A stretch of DNA of 32,733 nucleotides from an uncultured Verrucomicrobia subdivision 3 bacterium (lineage in GTDB: Bacteria; Verrucomicrobiota; Verrucomicrobiia; Limisphaerales; UBA8199): NCBI GenBank assembly GCA_903913865.1, contig CAIWMU010000036.1, forward strand, positions 1 to 32,733, in the 5' to 3' direction. Every line of letters starts with the position of its first letter. The stretch's first letter is position 1. Of the stretch, positions 8,070 to 17,500 are shown piece by piece. The notes beneath the pieces were generated by a model. That model saw only the letters and a program-made list of their open reading frames with translations, was not told the DNA's origin and did no database searches. The translations under genes were made by a program, and so were the position numbers.

Positions 8070-9749
8070 TCAGGCCTTCTCCCATAACACACGCGCCACC
8101 CAGTCCCCGAACCGCTCGCCACCCAGACGACCATCCTTGTAGCGCAGCAGCAGGGGCCTCAGTTCGTTGACAATCTCCCCGTCCTTCACAGTCTCGAGAA
8201 AGAGACGGTTCAGGCGGGTTGATGATTCGTTGCCGCCCAGATAGAGCTGATACTTCCCGGGTGCCTTGCCAACCAATCCAACCTCCGCCATATAGGGCCG
8301 GGCGCAGCCGTTGGGGCAACCCGTCATCCGGATGATGATCTCCTCGTTCTCCAATCCCACCTCGGCGAACAAACCTTCAATCTCGGTGATCAACCCGGGG
8401 AGATAGCGCTCACTCTCCGCAAGGCCCAGTCCGCACGTCGGCAGTGATACGCAGGCCATTGACCCCAGTCTGACAGCCGAGCCCTGATTCTCAACCGGGA
8501 GTCCATGCTTCGCAAGCATGGCGGTAATCGCTTCCCGCTGCCCGGAGGGAATGTTCGCGAGGATCAAGTTGTTCCCGGGCGTCAACCGGATCTCCGGTTT
8601 GAACTCTGCAACCACCTCCCGCAGAGCCGCCTTGATTCTCCGGGCCGGGGTGTCCTTGATGCGTCCGGTTTCAACGCAGAGACCCACGAACCAGTTTCCA
8701 TCGGTTTGCTTGTGCCACCCGAAACGGTCCCCCTGATGCGTGAAGGTGAAGGGGCGGGCAGCGCCCAGCTTCAAACCACTCCGCTGCTCCAGTTCAGCCC
8801 GGAACCAGTCCACACCACGGTCGGCCAGAACATATTTCAACCTCGCCCGCTTCCGGTTCGTGCGATCCCCGAAATCCCGGTGGATCGTCACTGTGGTCCT
8901 CACCGCGGCATCCACCTGGTCCGGCGTCAGAAATCCAACCACATCCGCCAGGCGCGGGAAGGTTTCCTCGTTTCCATGGCTTCGGCCCATGCCTCCACCG
9001 ACGAGCAGGTTGTAGCCCGCGAGCACCCCATTCTCCACGATGGCCACCAGTCCCAGGCAGTGTGTGAAAACATCCACCTCGTTGTGGGGCGGAATCGCGA
9101 TTCCGATCTTGAACTTCCTCGGCAGGTAGGTTTTCCCGTAAAGCGGGTCCGAAAAATCCCCGACCGGCCGACCGGTCCCCAATTCCAAAGGCTGACCCTC
9201 CAGCCATATTTCTGGGTAGGCGGGTGTCGTGGGGGCAAGATCTTTGGAAAGCTTGAGCGCCGACGCCAGCACCTGCTCCCGCACCGCACCATTCCCGTCG
9301 GTGCCGGGATAGGGCGGCGCCATCACATTTCGAACCACATCACCGCAGGCCGCGATGGTCGTTAGAAGGGTGTCGTTGATTCCCTTCACGGTTCGGGCCA
9401 GCCTGGATTTGACCACCCCATGAAATTGGAGCGCCTGCCGGGAGGTGATCCGCAGGGTGTCGTTCCCGTATTCGGAGGAGAGCCGGTCCAAATCCAGGTA
9501 TTGCGCGGGGGTCAGCACGCCGCCCGGCATCCGGACCCGGACCATCATGATGAACTTTTTGCCCGTCTTGCGGAGATCCCGGTCATCCTGCTGGTAGATG
9601 CCGTGGAACTTCAGAAACTGGTTGTCGTCATCAGAAAATCGGTCTGCCTGGGGATCGGCAAGGGTTTGGGCGATCGTCCCGGCAAGGGTCGGGCTTCCCT
9701 GCTTGAGGAGTTCATTCGCCGAGGGTGCCGCTGTCTGCTTATTGCTCAT
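8070..9749 (-). CDS. cysI: Siroheme sulfite reductase, hemoprotein (CysI-type)
   Basis: The enzyme reduces sulfite to sulfide with six electrons in cytoplasmic sulfate assimilation. The 559-residue product has two ferrite-reductase-like halves (for example GDTL-type text YGNDTLRITSRQALQFHG in the first) and the [4Fe-4S]-siroheme ligands C433, C439, C478 and C482 in CVSLPTC and TGCPNGCARPY. The spacing C-x5-C-x38-C-x3-C is standard for this family. The start is ATG at 9749; a TTG six bases upstream is less likely. No flavoprotein (CysJ) gene lies next to it, so the electron donor may be ferredoxin or a distant reductase. A nitrite reductase of the same fold cannot be ruled out, but the alignment with CysI text and the neighbouring YeiH-type gene favour sulfite. 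Confidence 0.9.
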   Translation of the reverse strand: MSNKQTAAPSANELLKQGSPTLAGTIAQTLADPQADRFSDDDNQFLKFHGIYQQDDRDLRKTGKKFIMMVRVRMPGGVLTPAQYLDLDRLSSEYGNDTLRITSRQALQFHGVVKSRLARTVKGINDTLLTTIAACGDVVRNVMAPPYPGTDGNGAVREQVLASALKLSKDLAPTTPAYPEIWLEGQPLELGTGRPVGDFSDPLYGKTYLPRKFKIGIAIPPHNEVDVFTHCLGLVAIVENGVLAGYNLLVGGGMGRSHGNEETFPRLADVVGFLTPDQVDAAVRTTVTIHRDFGDRTNRKRARLKYVLADRGVDWFRAELEQRSGLKLGAARPFTFTHQGDRFGWHKQTDGNWFVGLCVETGRIKDTPARRIKAALREVVAEFKPEIRLTPGNNLILANIPSGQREAITAMLAKHGLPVENQGSAVRLGSMACVSLPTCGLGLAESERYLPGLITEIEGLFAEVGLENEEIIIRMTGCPNGCARPYMAEVGLVGKAPGKYQLYLGGNESSTRLNRLFLETVKDGEIVNELRPLLLRYKDGRLGGERFGDWVARVLWEKA

Positions 9750-9907
9750 GTTCAAAAAAACGAAATGCCAGTATCCAGAAACAGTAAGTCCACGACAAAC
9801 ATTTACTTCCCTCCTGCATCCCGCGCTGAATCCGCTCTGCGGCGATGGGAGTGAGCAGGCTCGTCACACCACTGCGACCAGAGCGCTCCAAACGTATGCT
9901 GCCCTGC

Positions 9908-10144
9908 TTACTGCCGCTCGTATTCCCCCTTGCTCACCCTCTTCAGAACCGTGAATCCGGCCTTTTTTGCGTCTGAGAACGAGACTGTCTTGGGGGAGTT
10001 AAAACTTGAGAAAAGCTTCCGCACCGGCTTCTTGCAGGCAGGGCATTGGGTGAGCGGCGCTGCATCCAGAGGGCGGTTCAATGTGAACTTCCCACCGCAG
10101 ACCTTGCAGTCGCCGTCAATCAATTCGTATTCGTAAATGGGCAT
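9908..10144 (-). CDS. FmdB-type small zinc ribbon protein
   Basis: The 78-residue protein begins MPIYEYEL, the nearly invariant start of the FmdB/CxxC-CxxC family. It has two Cys pairs, CKVC (residues 13-16) and CPAC (34-37), which should hold one zinc. A polar tail rich in serine and lysine follows. Members are called putative regulatory proteins, but their function is not established in most bacteria. The ATG at 10144 is clear from the family start; the open frame continues upstream without homology. The gene lies between the sulfite reductase and a structured intergenic region, 158 bases upstream of the sulfite reductase start and on the same strand. Confidence 0.88.
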   Translation of the reverse strand: MPIYEYELIDGDCKVCGGKFTLNRPLDAAPLTQCPACKKPVRKLFSSFNSPKTVSFSDAKKAGFTVLKRVSKGEYERQ

Positions 10145-10168
10145 GGCTATAATCCAGCTTCCTACCCA

Positions 10169-10197
10169 AAGCATCCAGTAAACCGCACCACTGTCAA
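10169..10197 (-). promoter_or_regulatory. Possible promoter of the FmdB-type gene
   Basis: On the minus strand, TTGACA (plus 10192-10197) is followed after 17 bases by ATGCTT (plus 10169-10174). The -35 box is perfect, but the -10 box is poor. It would start transcripts about 18 bases before the ATG at 10144. It lies within bases that can also pair in the candidate structured RNA, so the two readings compete. Confidence 0.3.
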
Positions 10198-10351
10198 GCT
10201 GGCTCCCTCGAACAACTTCCGCACATACCCAACGCAGGATCTCAGCATCAGAGGAGAGAGCCCCTGTTTCGTGGCAGGGGGGAACCATGGGCTTATGCTC
10301 CCGCCCGGCAACCAGACAGTCGGCTGGTGCCAAACGGGGTCTCCCACCGAA

Positions 10352-10378
10352 CAAAAAAAACCACCCGAAGGTGGTTTT
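10352..10378 (-). terminator. Rho-independent terminator of the small basic protein gene
   Basis: On the minus strand AAAACCACC-TTCG-GGTGGTTTT continues into a run of eight T. The stem is nine base pairs with a stable UUCG tetraloop. Read on the plus strand the same hairpin ends in TTTT, so it may act in both directions. A second perfect 7-bp hairpin (GCCCCGC-ATG-GCGGGGC, 10385-10401) lies just before it in the minus direction. Confidence 0.82.
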
Positions 10379-10419
10379 AATGGTGCCCCGCATGGCGGGG
10401 CTTAATCAGGTGCCCTGAC

Positions 10420-10545
10420 TCAGGCGTTGGCCGGAGTCTTGGCAGAGGCTTTTGCCCCCGTCTTGGCGTTAACCAGCGCCTTCTTCCGCTTGATATAACT
10501 CTCACGGCGACTGCGTTTCTCAGCTTTATTGTGTTGCTTACTCAT
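10420..10545 (-). CDS. 41-residue highly basic protein
   Basis: ATG at 10545 opens MSKQHNKAEKRSRRESYIKR, followed by KKALVNAKTG and a short Ala/Lys/Thr tail ending in PANA before TGA at 10420-10422. About one third of the residues are Lys or Arg. I recall very similar short proteins beginning MSKQHNK or MSQHNKVEKR in Verrucomicrobiota, so I regard it as a conserved gene, although I cannot name a family. The composition suggests binding to nucleic acid, for example to rRNA or DNA; this is an inference. A strong terminator follows the gene. Its start is only 43 bases from the divergent lipoprotein gene at 10589, so the two promoters must overlap or lie inside the neighbouring genes. Confidence 0.72.
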   Translation of the reverse strand: MSKQHNKAEKRSRRESYIKRKKALVNAKTGAKASAKTPANA

Positions 10546-10588
10546 ATCGATCTTTACTTTGGCAATTCGTTACGATTGTTTTAAGAGT

Positions 10589-11137
10589 ATGAAGATTCTC
10601 TCGAGGCGATTCAATCTCTATTTCCTGATCTTTTTGGCCGGGCTCCTTGCCGTGGGATGCAGTTCCCCCGAAAAGAAGCGGGGAAAAGCTCTGAGTTCCC
10701 TTCGGGTTCATGGGGAAGGGGCCAAGGATGCCGGTGGGCGGACCTCAGGAATCACCGTATTCCGGGCAAAACCCATTCCCATCCAGATCGAGCGCTCACC
10801 TCTGGCAACCGAGGGGAATGTTCGTGAGGCAAAGCTGGTCGATGTGATGGGCGGATTCGCCATCCAGATCCAGTTCGACCGGCGCGGATCCTGGTTGATC
10901 GAGCAATTCACCACAATGAACCGGGGCAAGAGGTTGGCCATTTTTTCCCAGTTCGTAAGCCCTCCTGCCGTGAAACCCAACGATGAACGCTGGCTCGCGG
11001 CACCCAAAATCTCCCAACCGATCACCAACGGTCTCCTGATCTTCACCCCGGATGCCACAGAGGAGGAGGCCCGACAAATCGTCCAGGGCCTCAATAACGC
11101 CGCCAAGAAATATCAGGACAAGGAACTCGATCTCTGA
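10589..11137 (+). CDS. Lipoprotein with SecDF P1-head-like domain
   Basis: The 182-residue protein begins MKILSRRFNLYFLIFLAGLL, with the lipobox LAVGC and C24 as the lipid attachment site. The mature part has a region, ending in FTPDATEEEARQIVQGLNNA, that resembles the P1 head of SecD (a G-x-x-I-x-G-x-F-T-x-E-E-A type pattern) and a preceding LVDVMGGFAIQIQFDRRGSW strand-rich part. It has no SecD membrane helices, so it is not the translocase itself. A periplasm- or outer-membrane-anchored protein of unknown role is the safest reading. The start is ATG at 10589, where the signal begins; the upstream in-frame codons cross the divergent promoter region. It is convergent with the GH116 gene. Confidence 0.7.
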   Translation: MKILSRRFNLYFLIFLAGLLAVGCSSPEKKRGKALSSLRVHGEGAKDAGGRTSGITVFRAKPIPIQIERSPLATEGNVREAKLVDVMGGFAIQIQFDRRGSWLIEQFTTMNRGKRLAIFSQFVSPPAVKPNDERWLAAPKISQPITNGLLIFTPDATEEEARQIVQGLNNAAKKYQDKELDL

Positions 11138-11143
11138 CCCCCA

Positions 11144-11173
11144 CCGGGCGCGGCCGGAATGGCCGCCGCCCGG
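11144..11173. terminator. GC-rich hairpin between convergent genes
   Basis: CCGGGCGCGGCC (11144-11155) pairs with GGCCGCCGCCCGG (11161-11173) around a GGAAT loop with one bulged base. It lies seven bases after the lipoprotein stop and 24 bases before the end of the convergent GH116 gene. There is no clear U run, so termination strength is uncertain, but the position suits a shared transcription end. Confidence 0.5.
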
Positions 11174-11196
11174 GATTTGAGCCAATCTGCCCGGCG

Positions 11197-14100
11197 TCAA
11201 CTGAAGGTCACAACCAGTTCCGTGTTTGTCTTTAGGGTTGTCTCGGCGGCGAGAACAACCCTGGCACGAGTGCCAGTGACTTCGAAGGTGGCGGGGAGTG
11301 TGGATGATCCCAACTTCACCTCCACACGGCTCGGGATTTGACCTTCCCTCACGCCAAAAGCCAGCGTTTTGATCCGCAGACGGCCATATCTCACTGACAG
11401 GGTTTCGACCTGGCGTGCCCCCTCACGCACCTGCTGGAAGGTCCCCCACCCCTCCGCAGCGGTAAATGCCGATTTGAACCGCTCGGGCGTGATGCGGGGA
11501 TCAAACCCGATGTGCCTGCCGGGACCGTGATGCTCGTAACCACTGGCCGCGATGAAGCTCCCATGGCTGGACATCGCCCGGGTGTAATGATCGGAACATT
11601 CCACCTCGTTGTAGGGATTTCTTTTTGAGGCATGATGACGGTCATGCAGGATGCGGGTGATGATCATGGCAGGCTCAACCATCCCCTCCCAGATCATGTG
11701 TGCCGCCAATTGATGCTCCTGACCGGTCCAGACCTCGTTGAAATAATAGCCGAATCCGCTCTGACCCGCCGCCTGCTCGATACCCCCGCGCGGAAAGGTG
11801 GTCATTACAACGCCACCCTCACCCGCCATGGCATACCAGCGCCCTCCCTTGATGAACGACTCCTTGCGGTAGGGGCCGACATCCGGTGTGAAGTTATACT
11901 TCCAGATCGCCTGCAGCGCCGAGCGGGACTCGGCGGCTGGAATGACTCTGGGCAACCCGACCTGCATCGCCCATGCCTGGCCCATCAACTGGTCGATATG
12001 GCATCCATCGTTCGTGTTGGTGGCCTTCGGATGCTGGGGATCCGGTTTATGGATGAAAAACTCCCCGTTGTAGAGCTGCTTCACCAGTTCCTGGCTGCCA
12101 CGGCTCGCGATCCGCTGGCACTGCACGGCAAAATCGGTGTCGCCCAACTCCCGGGCCATCGCCTCCCCGGCGCGGAGTGCCGCCACATAGAAGGAACTGA
12201 TCCAGGCCATCGGGCCAAACCATGCGGCATCGAGGGTGTTGTATTGTTCCCCCTCAAGCAACCCATCCTCCCCGCCATCCAGCCCGATCAGGTATGAAAT
12301 GGATTTGCGGATTCTCGGCCAGCAGGCCCGGAGATAGCGGTCATCCGGGGCCATTTGATGCTCGCGCCAGGCCCTTAAAATCACCCCGCACTGACCATCA
12401 TGCGCCACGTGGCGGGCACACTCGCCCCGATAGTCAATCGCCCCGTTCTCGTGCCACGATGTGCCAAAATCGGTCCTCTCCCTGAGATCCCGCTCCAATT
12501 CCGGGAAGATGCGGGCGACAGAATGCGCATAATTCCAGACGTGCTGGCAGGTCCCCTCGCAGCAATAGACCCCCTCAAAGGCATAAAACCGGCCTGAGGT
12601 GAACTGGTAGCAGGTGCTCGTCGCCAGGGTGCAGATGGGGGCAAACGTGCGGTCCAGAAACCAGTATGGCAAAGTGGATTCATACCATGTCTTGTTCCAG
12701 AGCATTGTATCACCGGCGAGCCGTTTGTAGTCGCGGGCCACATAACGGGCCACCCCGGCGGCCGACTTGAACCGTGACGCATAGGACCGCCTGAGGGTTG
12801 CGAGGTCCTTCAGCGGACCCAGCCTCCGCCGGAGCAGGCCCGGGAAATGCCAGGCCACAACAAACACCACATCACCCTCCGCCCCGGAGGCCAGCTTGAG
12901 TTTCCGTCCCACCGCCCCAACCAGCTTTCCACCGGCGGAGAGCACTGCATCCTCCCGGCCGCCGGAAGTCATCTCGGCAAAGGCACCCTCGGCAAAGGGG
13001 GCGGAAACACGGGTCTGTGCAAAAGGATCAGACCCCTTCCCCACCAGCGCGATTCCCATCGACCCGTAATCCTCCCGCGCTTCCAGTGGCACGCGGGCGG
13101 CGGCCGTCTCATCCGTGAAGACAATCTGGTCCACATTGATATGGCCCCATCCCTCTGTGGAGTCGTCCACGATTTCAATCCGGCCGGTCCGCCCCTCAAA
13201 CTCGCTCACATCCCATTCCTGCCACGAGAGGGCCTCCGAATTGTGCCCGGTGGCGGTCCGGACCTGCCTGTCATCCACAAACAGGTTGATGCAGGTGCGC
13301 TTCGCCATGGCGCCGCCACCCACAAGAAAGGAGATGAATCGCCGCTCAATCTTGAAACCGGGGGAGGTCAACCGCCCCTTGGTGGAATCCCCGTCCAGGA
13401 ACGTGTTCACCAGCTTCTTGCCAAGGAAACCACTGACTGCCTGCTGCCCGGGCAGCGTGCCCTCAGCCGGGGCGGAGCCGAATGCCGTCCCCTCCGCCTT
13501 CCACGCCCCATAACCATTCTCGAAGGTCTCAAAGACAATCTCGGGACGGGATGGGGTTTGATCCCGATTTGGCAACGGTTCGACGGCACATTCCATGAAA
13601 GTCACCCCGCCATCCCTGCTGAGCCTGTTCCGACGCCGGGCCAACCCTCCGAGGCCGCTTCCGAGACAGACCGCATTCTCGATCCATCCAGACAATTCGA
13701 CCACCACGGCCTTTTGCGAATGGTTCTTCACAGAAAACCGCATCACAGTGGCAGGCAGCGACGAATCCGGCACGTTCAGCGGGATGAAAGGGGAAAAGGC
13801 CTCCAGAGCGATGGTGACCGGCAGTTCCGGATCGCGGTAATCCACGAACGCCACCGGGTATTGTCCCCGAAAAGTGATGTGCTTCGGATCAAACCCTCGG
13901 CTGTCCAGCACCCGGGTCTGCGCCCGGCCATCCGATTCGATCCTGATGCCGAACCCCTGTTCGATGGGCGATTCCGGCTTAGGGGGATGGGCATAATTGG
14001 GCCCGCCCGTGTCACTGAAATGGGAGGGCTGCGGGAGGTTGAAGATATCCCAGTGCCAGAGACGGCCGTCCCCTCCCAGGTAAAGCTGCCCGGCACAAAT

Positions 14101-14385
14101 GCCTCCGATCGGCATGCCGATGGTTTCCAGTTCCCCGCCCCGATATTCGGTTGGATTACCACGCTCCTGGATCAACTTCACCCAGGCCGGATCCAACCGC
14201 TTGTCGGCCGGGATCAGCTTTTCAAAATCGGCCCCTTCAAAAGGCCCGGCGATCGCCCCCATGCGGCTCGCCGTGGCACCTGCGACAGCAAGGCCCGTCC
14301 ACCGGATGAAGTCACGCCGCGTGAGCGGCTGGCTGCATCCGCAGGATGGGGAGTTGCACGATGATGATTCAGAGGGTGTATTCAT
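11197..14385 (-). CDS. Tat-exported GH116-type glycoside hydrolase with an inserted lectin-like module
   Basis: The 1062-residue protein belongs to the GH116 / DUF608 group (bacterial beta-glucosidases and GBA2-like glucosylceramidases). The N-terminus has a Tat signal (LTRRDFIRWTGLAVAGATAS, about residues 21-40). The GH116 N domain begins near GMPIGGICAGQLYLGGDGRL. The catalytic part holds CCEGTCQHVWNYAHS (about residue 610, probable nucleophile Glu) and NTLDAAWFGPM (about 719, probable acid/base Asp). The C-terminal region has YNEVECSDHYTRAMSSHG. Between residues about 278 and 425 lies an extra beta-sandwich-like module (FETFENGYGAWKAEGTAFG ... WGHINVDQIVFTDE) that I otherwise know from levanase-type and DUF1080-type proteins. 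It probably cleaves beta-linked glucosides or xylosides in the periplasm or outside; the substrate is not known. A putative TCCGG-N10-CCGGA palindrome lies in the 188-base upstream region. Confidence 0.85.
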   Translation of the reverse strand: MNTPSESSSCNSPSCGCSQPLTRRDFIRWTGLAVAGATASRMGAIAGPFEGADFEKLIPADKRLDPAWVKLIQERGNPTEYRGGELETIGMPIGGICAGQLYLGGDGRLWHWDIFNLPQPSHFSDTGGPNYAHPPKPESPIEQGFGIRIESDGRAQTRVLDSRGFDPKHITFRGQYPVAFVDYRDPELPVTIALEAFSPFIPLNVPDSSLPATVMRFSVKNHSQKAVVVELSGWIENAVCLGSGLGGLARRRNRLSRDGGVTFMECAVEPLPNRDQTPSRPEIVFETFENGYGAWKAEGTAFGSAPAEGTLPGQQAVSGFLGKKLVNTFLDGDSTKGRLTSPGFKIERRFISFLVGGGAMAKRTCINLFVDDRQVRTATGHNSEALSWQEWDVSEFEGRTGRIEIVDDSTEGWGHINVDQIVFTDETAAARVPLEAREDYGSMGIALVGKGSDPFAQTRVSAPFAEGAFAEMTSGGREDAVLSAGGKLVGAVGRKLKLASGAEGDVVFVVAWHFPGLLRRRLGPLKDLATLRRSYASRFKSAAGVARYVARDYKRLAGDTMLWNKTWYESTLPYWFLDRTFAPICTLATSTCYQFTSGRFYAFEGVYCCEGTCQHVWNYAHSVARIFPELERDLRERTDFGTSWHENGAIDYRGECARHVAHDGQCGVILRAWREHQMAPDDRYLRACWPRIRKSISYLIGLDGGEDGLLEGEQYNTLDAAWFGPMAWISSFYVAALRAGEAMARELGDTDFAVQCQRIASRGSQELVKQLYNGEFFIHKPDPQHPKATNTNDGCHIDQLMGQAWAMQVGLPRVIPAAESRSALQAIWKYNFTPDVGPYRKESFIKGGRWYAMAGEGGVVMTTFPRGGIEQAAGQSGFGYYFNEVWTGQEHQLAAHMIWEGMVEPAMIITRILHDRHHASKRNPYNEVECSDHYTRAMSSHGSFIAASGYEHHGPGRHIGFDPRITPERFKSAFTAAEGWGTFQQVREGARQVETLSVRYGRLRIKTLAFGVREGQIPSRVEVKLGSSTLPATFEVTGTRARVVLAAETTLKTNTELVVTFS

Positions 14386-14573
14386 GGCGTGAATGTGTAT
14401 GGGGAACGCGGGGTGTGTTCATGCGGTGCGACGGCCGCGCCGCTGCAGACATTGGCAACACTGGCGGCGACCGATCCGGGATATACTCTCCGGATGTCTC
14501 CAGGCGGTGCATAACATGCCCGGCAGAGCCAAAGTTCCAGTTGTCATGGGGAAGGATTTAAGCAGCCGCGCGT

Positions 14574-17500
14574 GTGAAACACAAGAAACCAACGCGCAAG
14601 TCCTACCTCGCCAATCACCTCCCGACCCTCTACTTTGCCTTCATGAAGGCGATCCATCCTTGTTGGGTTCTTATGGCTTCAGGTCTGTCAGCCATGGCAG
14701 CCATCACAGGCCAGTGGGATTTTGAGAACGGCGATCTGGCGGCGACGATCGGCACCCCCCTGCAATATCGCGGCACGACGGCCAGCCAGACGCAGTTTGG
14801 CACCACGACCGCCTTCGGCATCGCCTCCATCAATGGCCAGGCGGGTCGCGTCATGCGCTTTCCAGCAACCACGGCGGGCCAGGGTTACATTGTGCCACAT
14901 GGTGCCCTCCCCAACGGATCCGGGACGAAGGTGAACCAATATACGGTGGTCCTGGACATTCTTTACCCCTCCAGCAGCACCGGCTACCGCTCCATCTGGC
15001 AGACCGACACCAACAACGCCAGTGATGGCGAGATTTTTGTCAATGGGGCCAACGGGATCGGCATCAACGGATACTACAATGGCAATCTTTCCCCGGATGT
15101 CTGGCACCGTGTGGCCTTCACCATCGACACGACACGGCGCGAGCTGGGAAAATATATCGATGGAACCAGTGTGCTATCCTCAGCGATTGGCTCCGCGCCG
15201 TTGGGAACAAACCGCATGCAATATCTGGACGCGACCCCCAGCGCGGTTGACGGCCGGTGGGCTCTGAACACAACAGCACTGCTTTTTGCTGATGAGAACA
15301 ACGAAACGGGTGTCGGGTATGTGAGCAGCATCCAGATCCATGATCGCGCACTTGCCCCCGAGGAGATAGCCCTCCTCGGCCTCCCGAATGCGGCGGGAAT
15401 TCAGAAATGGTCCGGCGCCGGAATCGCGCAGTGGGATTTCAACGGGAACCTTGCATCCTCAAGCGGTGGCGCGAGCCTGGCCCCCGGTGCCGCCGCCCCG
15501 GCCTCAACTCCCGCCATCGAATTCACAAACATGCTCATCAAGGGCCAGACGGCACAGGTCGCAGGCTTCACGCGTGGCACCTTTCTCCGGCTCACACATG
15601 GATTCCTGGCGAATGGGGGGGGCACTGCGATTAACCAATACACACTGCTCATGGATGTGATGTTCCCCTCCCGCCCGGGAGGCTGGGCGGCCCTCCTGCA
15701 AACGGCCCCGGGAAATAACAACGACGGGGACTGGTTCATCAATCCCTCCAACGGGCTTGGGATCTCCGGTGTTTACACGGGAAATGTCCCGGATGGAACC
15801 TGGAACCGGATTGCCCTCGTCGTGGATTGTGCCGCCGGAACCTACACCAGCTATCTCAACGGTTCCCAGGTCCAGCAAATCTCCGGTTTGAGCCTGGATG
15901 GCCGCTGGGCTCTGGACACCACAGCACTGCTCTTTGGTGACGAAGATCAGGAAAACGCGGCGGGTTTTGTCAACAGCGTCCAAATGCGGGACCGGGCCCT
16001 GACTCCGGCGGAACTCGCACTGTTCGGCGGCCCCGAGGCAGCGGGCATTCCCCTCCCCCTGCAACCCACAGGACTGCGAGTGGCAAGCCCCAACGGCAGG
16101 GAGGTTCTTTCCGCTGGAACAACCCAGACCATCACATGGTCAGCCGTGGACCCCGGCGGGCTGGTGAAAATTGATCTCCTGCTGGGGGACCTGTTGTATC
16201 GGGCACTGGGTCAGACCCTGATGCGCCAAAGCAATTTTGCATGGGCCATCGAGCCGAGGCTGGGCGATACCAACAACTACCGGATCCGGCTCACATCCCT
16301 GGATTTTCCATCCCTTCAGGATGCTTCGGATGCCGCGTTTGCGGTCACCAACTCTGGAATGCCCCCGAACCTCCTTTTCGGGCAACCGCTCCAGACCAAC
16401 GGCGGATTCGAGTCCGGTCTCGCCAACTGGCAGGTCGTTTCGGGACATCCGGTCACGATGACGGCCGCCGCCGGCAAAGGCTCGCCTGCCTCCGGCTCCC
16501 TGTTTCTCCACGGTGGATTGAAGCCGGGTGGCGACATGATTCTCCGGCAGGATGTGGATCTCCTTGCCGCAGGATTCACTGCCGCCGATCTGGATGGTGG
16601 CGCTGTTCTGGATGCATCCGCCTCCATTCGCAACGCATACGCCACCGGCACCTTTGACAGCCAGACTTCCCTTCGCGTGGCGTTCCTGGACTCATCCCGC
16701 GAGGAGATAGCCGCCAGCCGGAGCATGGTGGCGGGAACAGATGTGTGGCTTCGCCGCGGCACCACGGGACTCCTGCCCACCGGCACCCGGGCTCTGCGTC
16801 TGGAAATCATTGGCAACCACCGCCGGGATGCGGACAACAACAGCATGGCGGATGATGTGGTCGCTCGCATCCAGAGAGCCACAACACTCACGGCCCCAAC
16901 CATCACCAAGCTCCCCCTGCTTCAGGATTACCGTCAGGATGCGATGACCCTGCAGTGGGAGACGGATGGCAATCTGGCCACCCCCACCGTTGAGTGGGGC
17001 CCCTCAAATATCACTCAGCACACCCTCATGCGAATCGAAACCACCATGATCGATTCCACCCACTTCGTCCACCGCGCCACGCTGACCGGGCTCGCGCCCC
17101 AGACCCATTACACCTACCGCGTGTGCAACGGAGCCACCCGATCCCCCACCTACGCCTTCCGCACGGCACCCTACCGGAACACTCCATTTTCAGTAGCCTG
17201 GTGGGGGGATAGCCAGGTCGGCCCCACCACCCTGCATCAGATGATCCCTGACATGCTGACCCGGGGGGTGGACTGGACGGGAGCAGCCGGGGATGTGGCG
17301 TCCAGCGGGGCATCCCTCTATGACTGGCACAACTACTGGTTCGGGGCCCTGGAATTCCAGTCAATCGGACAAACCCATCCAGCCCTGTTCGCCAGGGGCA
17401 ATCACGATGGGGAACATCCCTATTCCTATGCCTACGGAGCCCTGCCCGGCAACAGTTCCTGGTATGCCTTCGACTATGGAAACTCCCGATTCATCTTTCT

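Larger units (their letters stand above)
10155..10380. ncRNA. Candidate structured small RNA or leader, strand uncertain
   Basis: No protein is evident here. The stretch can fold into a rod: GCACCACTGT at 10185-10194 and CTGG at 10199-10202 pair with CCAGACAG at 10312-10319 and TGGTGC at 10325-10330. Farther in, AGCAT (10244-10248) pairs with ATGCT (10295-10299), and an apical hairpin CCCCTG (10261-10266)/CAGGGG (10275-10280) closes the fold. On the plus strand a perfect TATAAT (10148-10153) precedes it, and a hairpin with a short U run follows, giving an RNA of about 220 bases. The minus strand could equally be a leader of the FmdB-type gene. The rod with a large internal bubble recalls 6S RNA, but I see no diagnostic 6S sequence. 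I cannot compute folding energies. Confidence 0.3.

Noticed and set aside
9750-9907. Possible SAM or other sulfur riboswitch upstream of the sulfite reductase
   Set aside because: GCTCTG/CAGAGC and AGTG/CACT pairings exist, but no conserved SAM-riboswitch sequence is visible. It remains at most an unassigned leader.
10155-10350. Assignment of the structured region as 6S RNA
   Set aside because: The shape is suggestive, but I found no diagnostic 6S sequence and could not run a covariance search, so it is kept as an unnamed candidate only.
12847-14364. Open frame of 505 codons opposite the GH116 gene
   Set aside because: It is a mirror of GH116 coding sequence, rich in His, Pro and Gly and without any motif.
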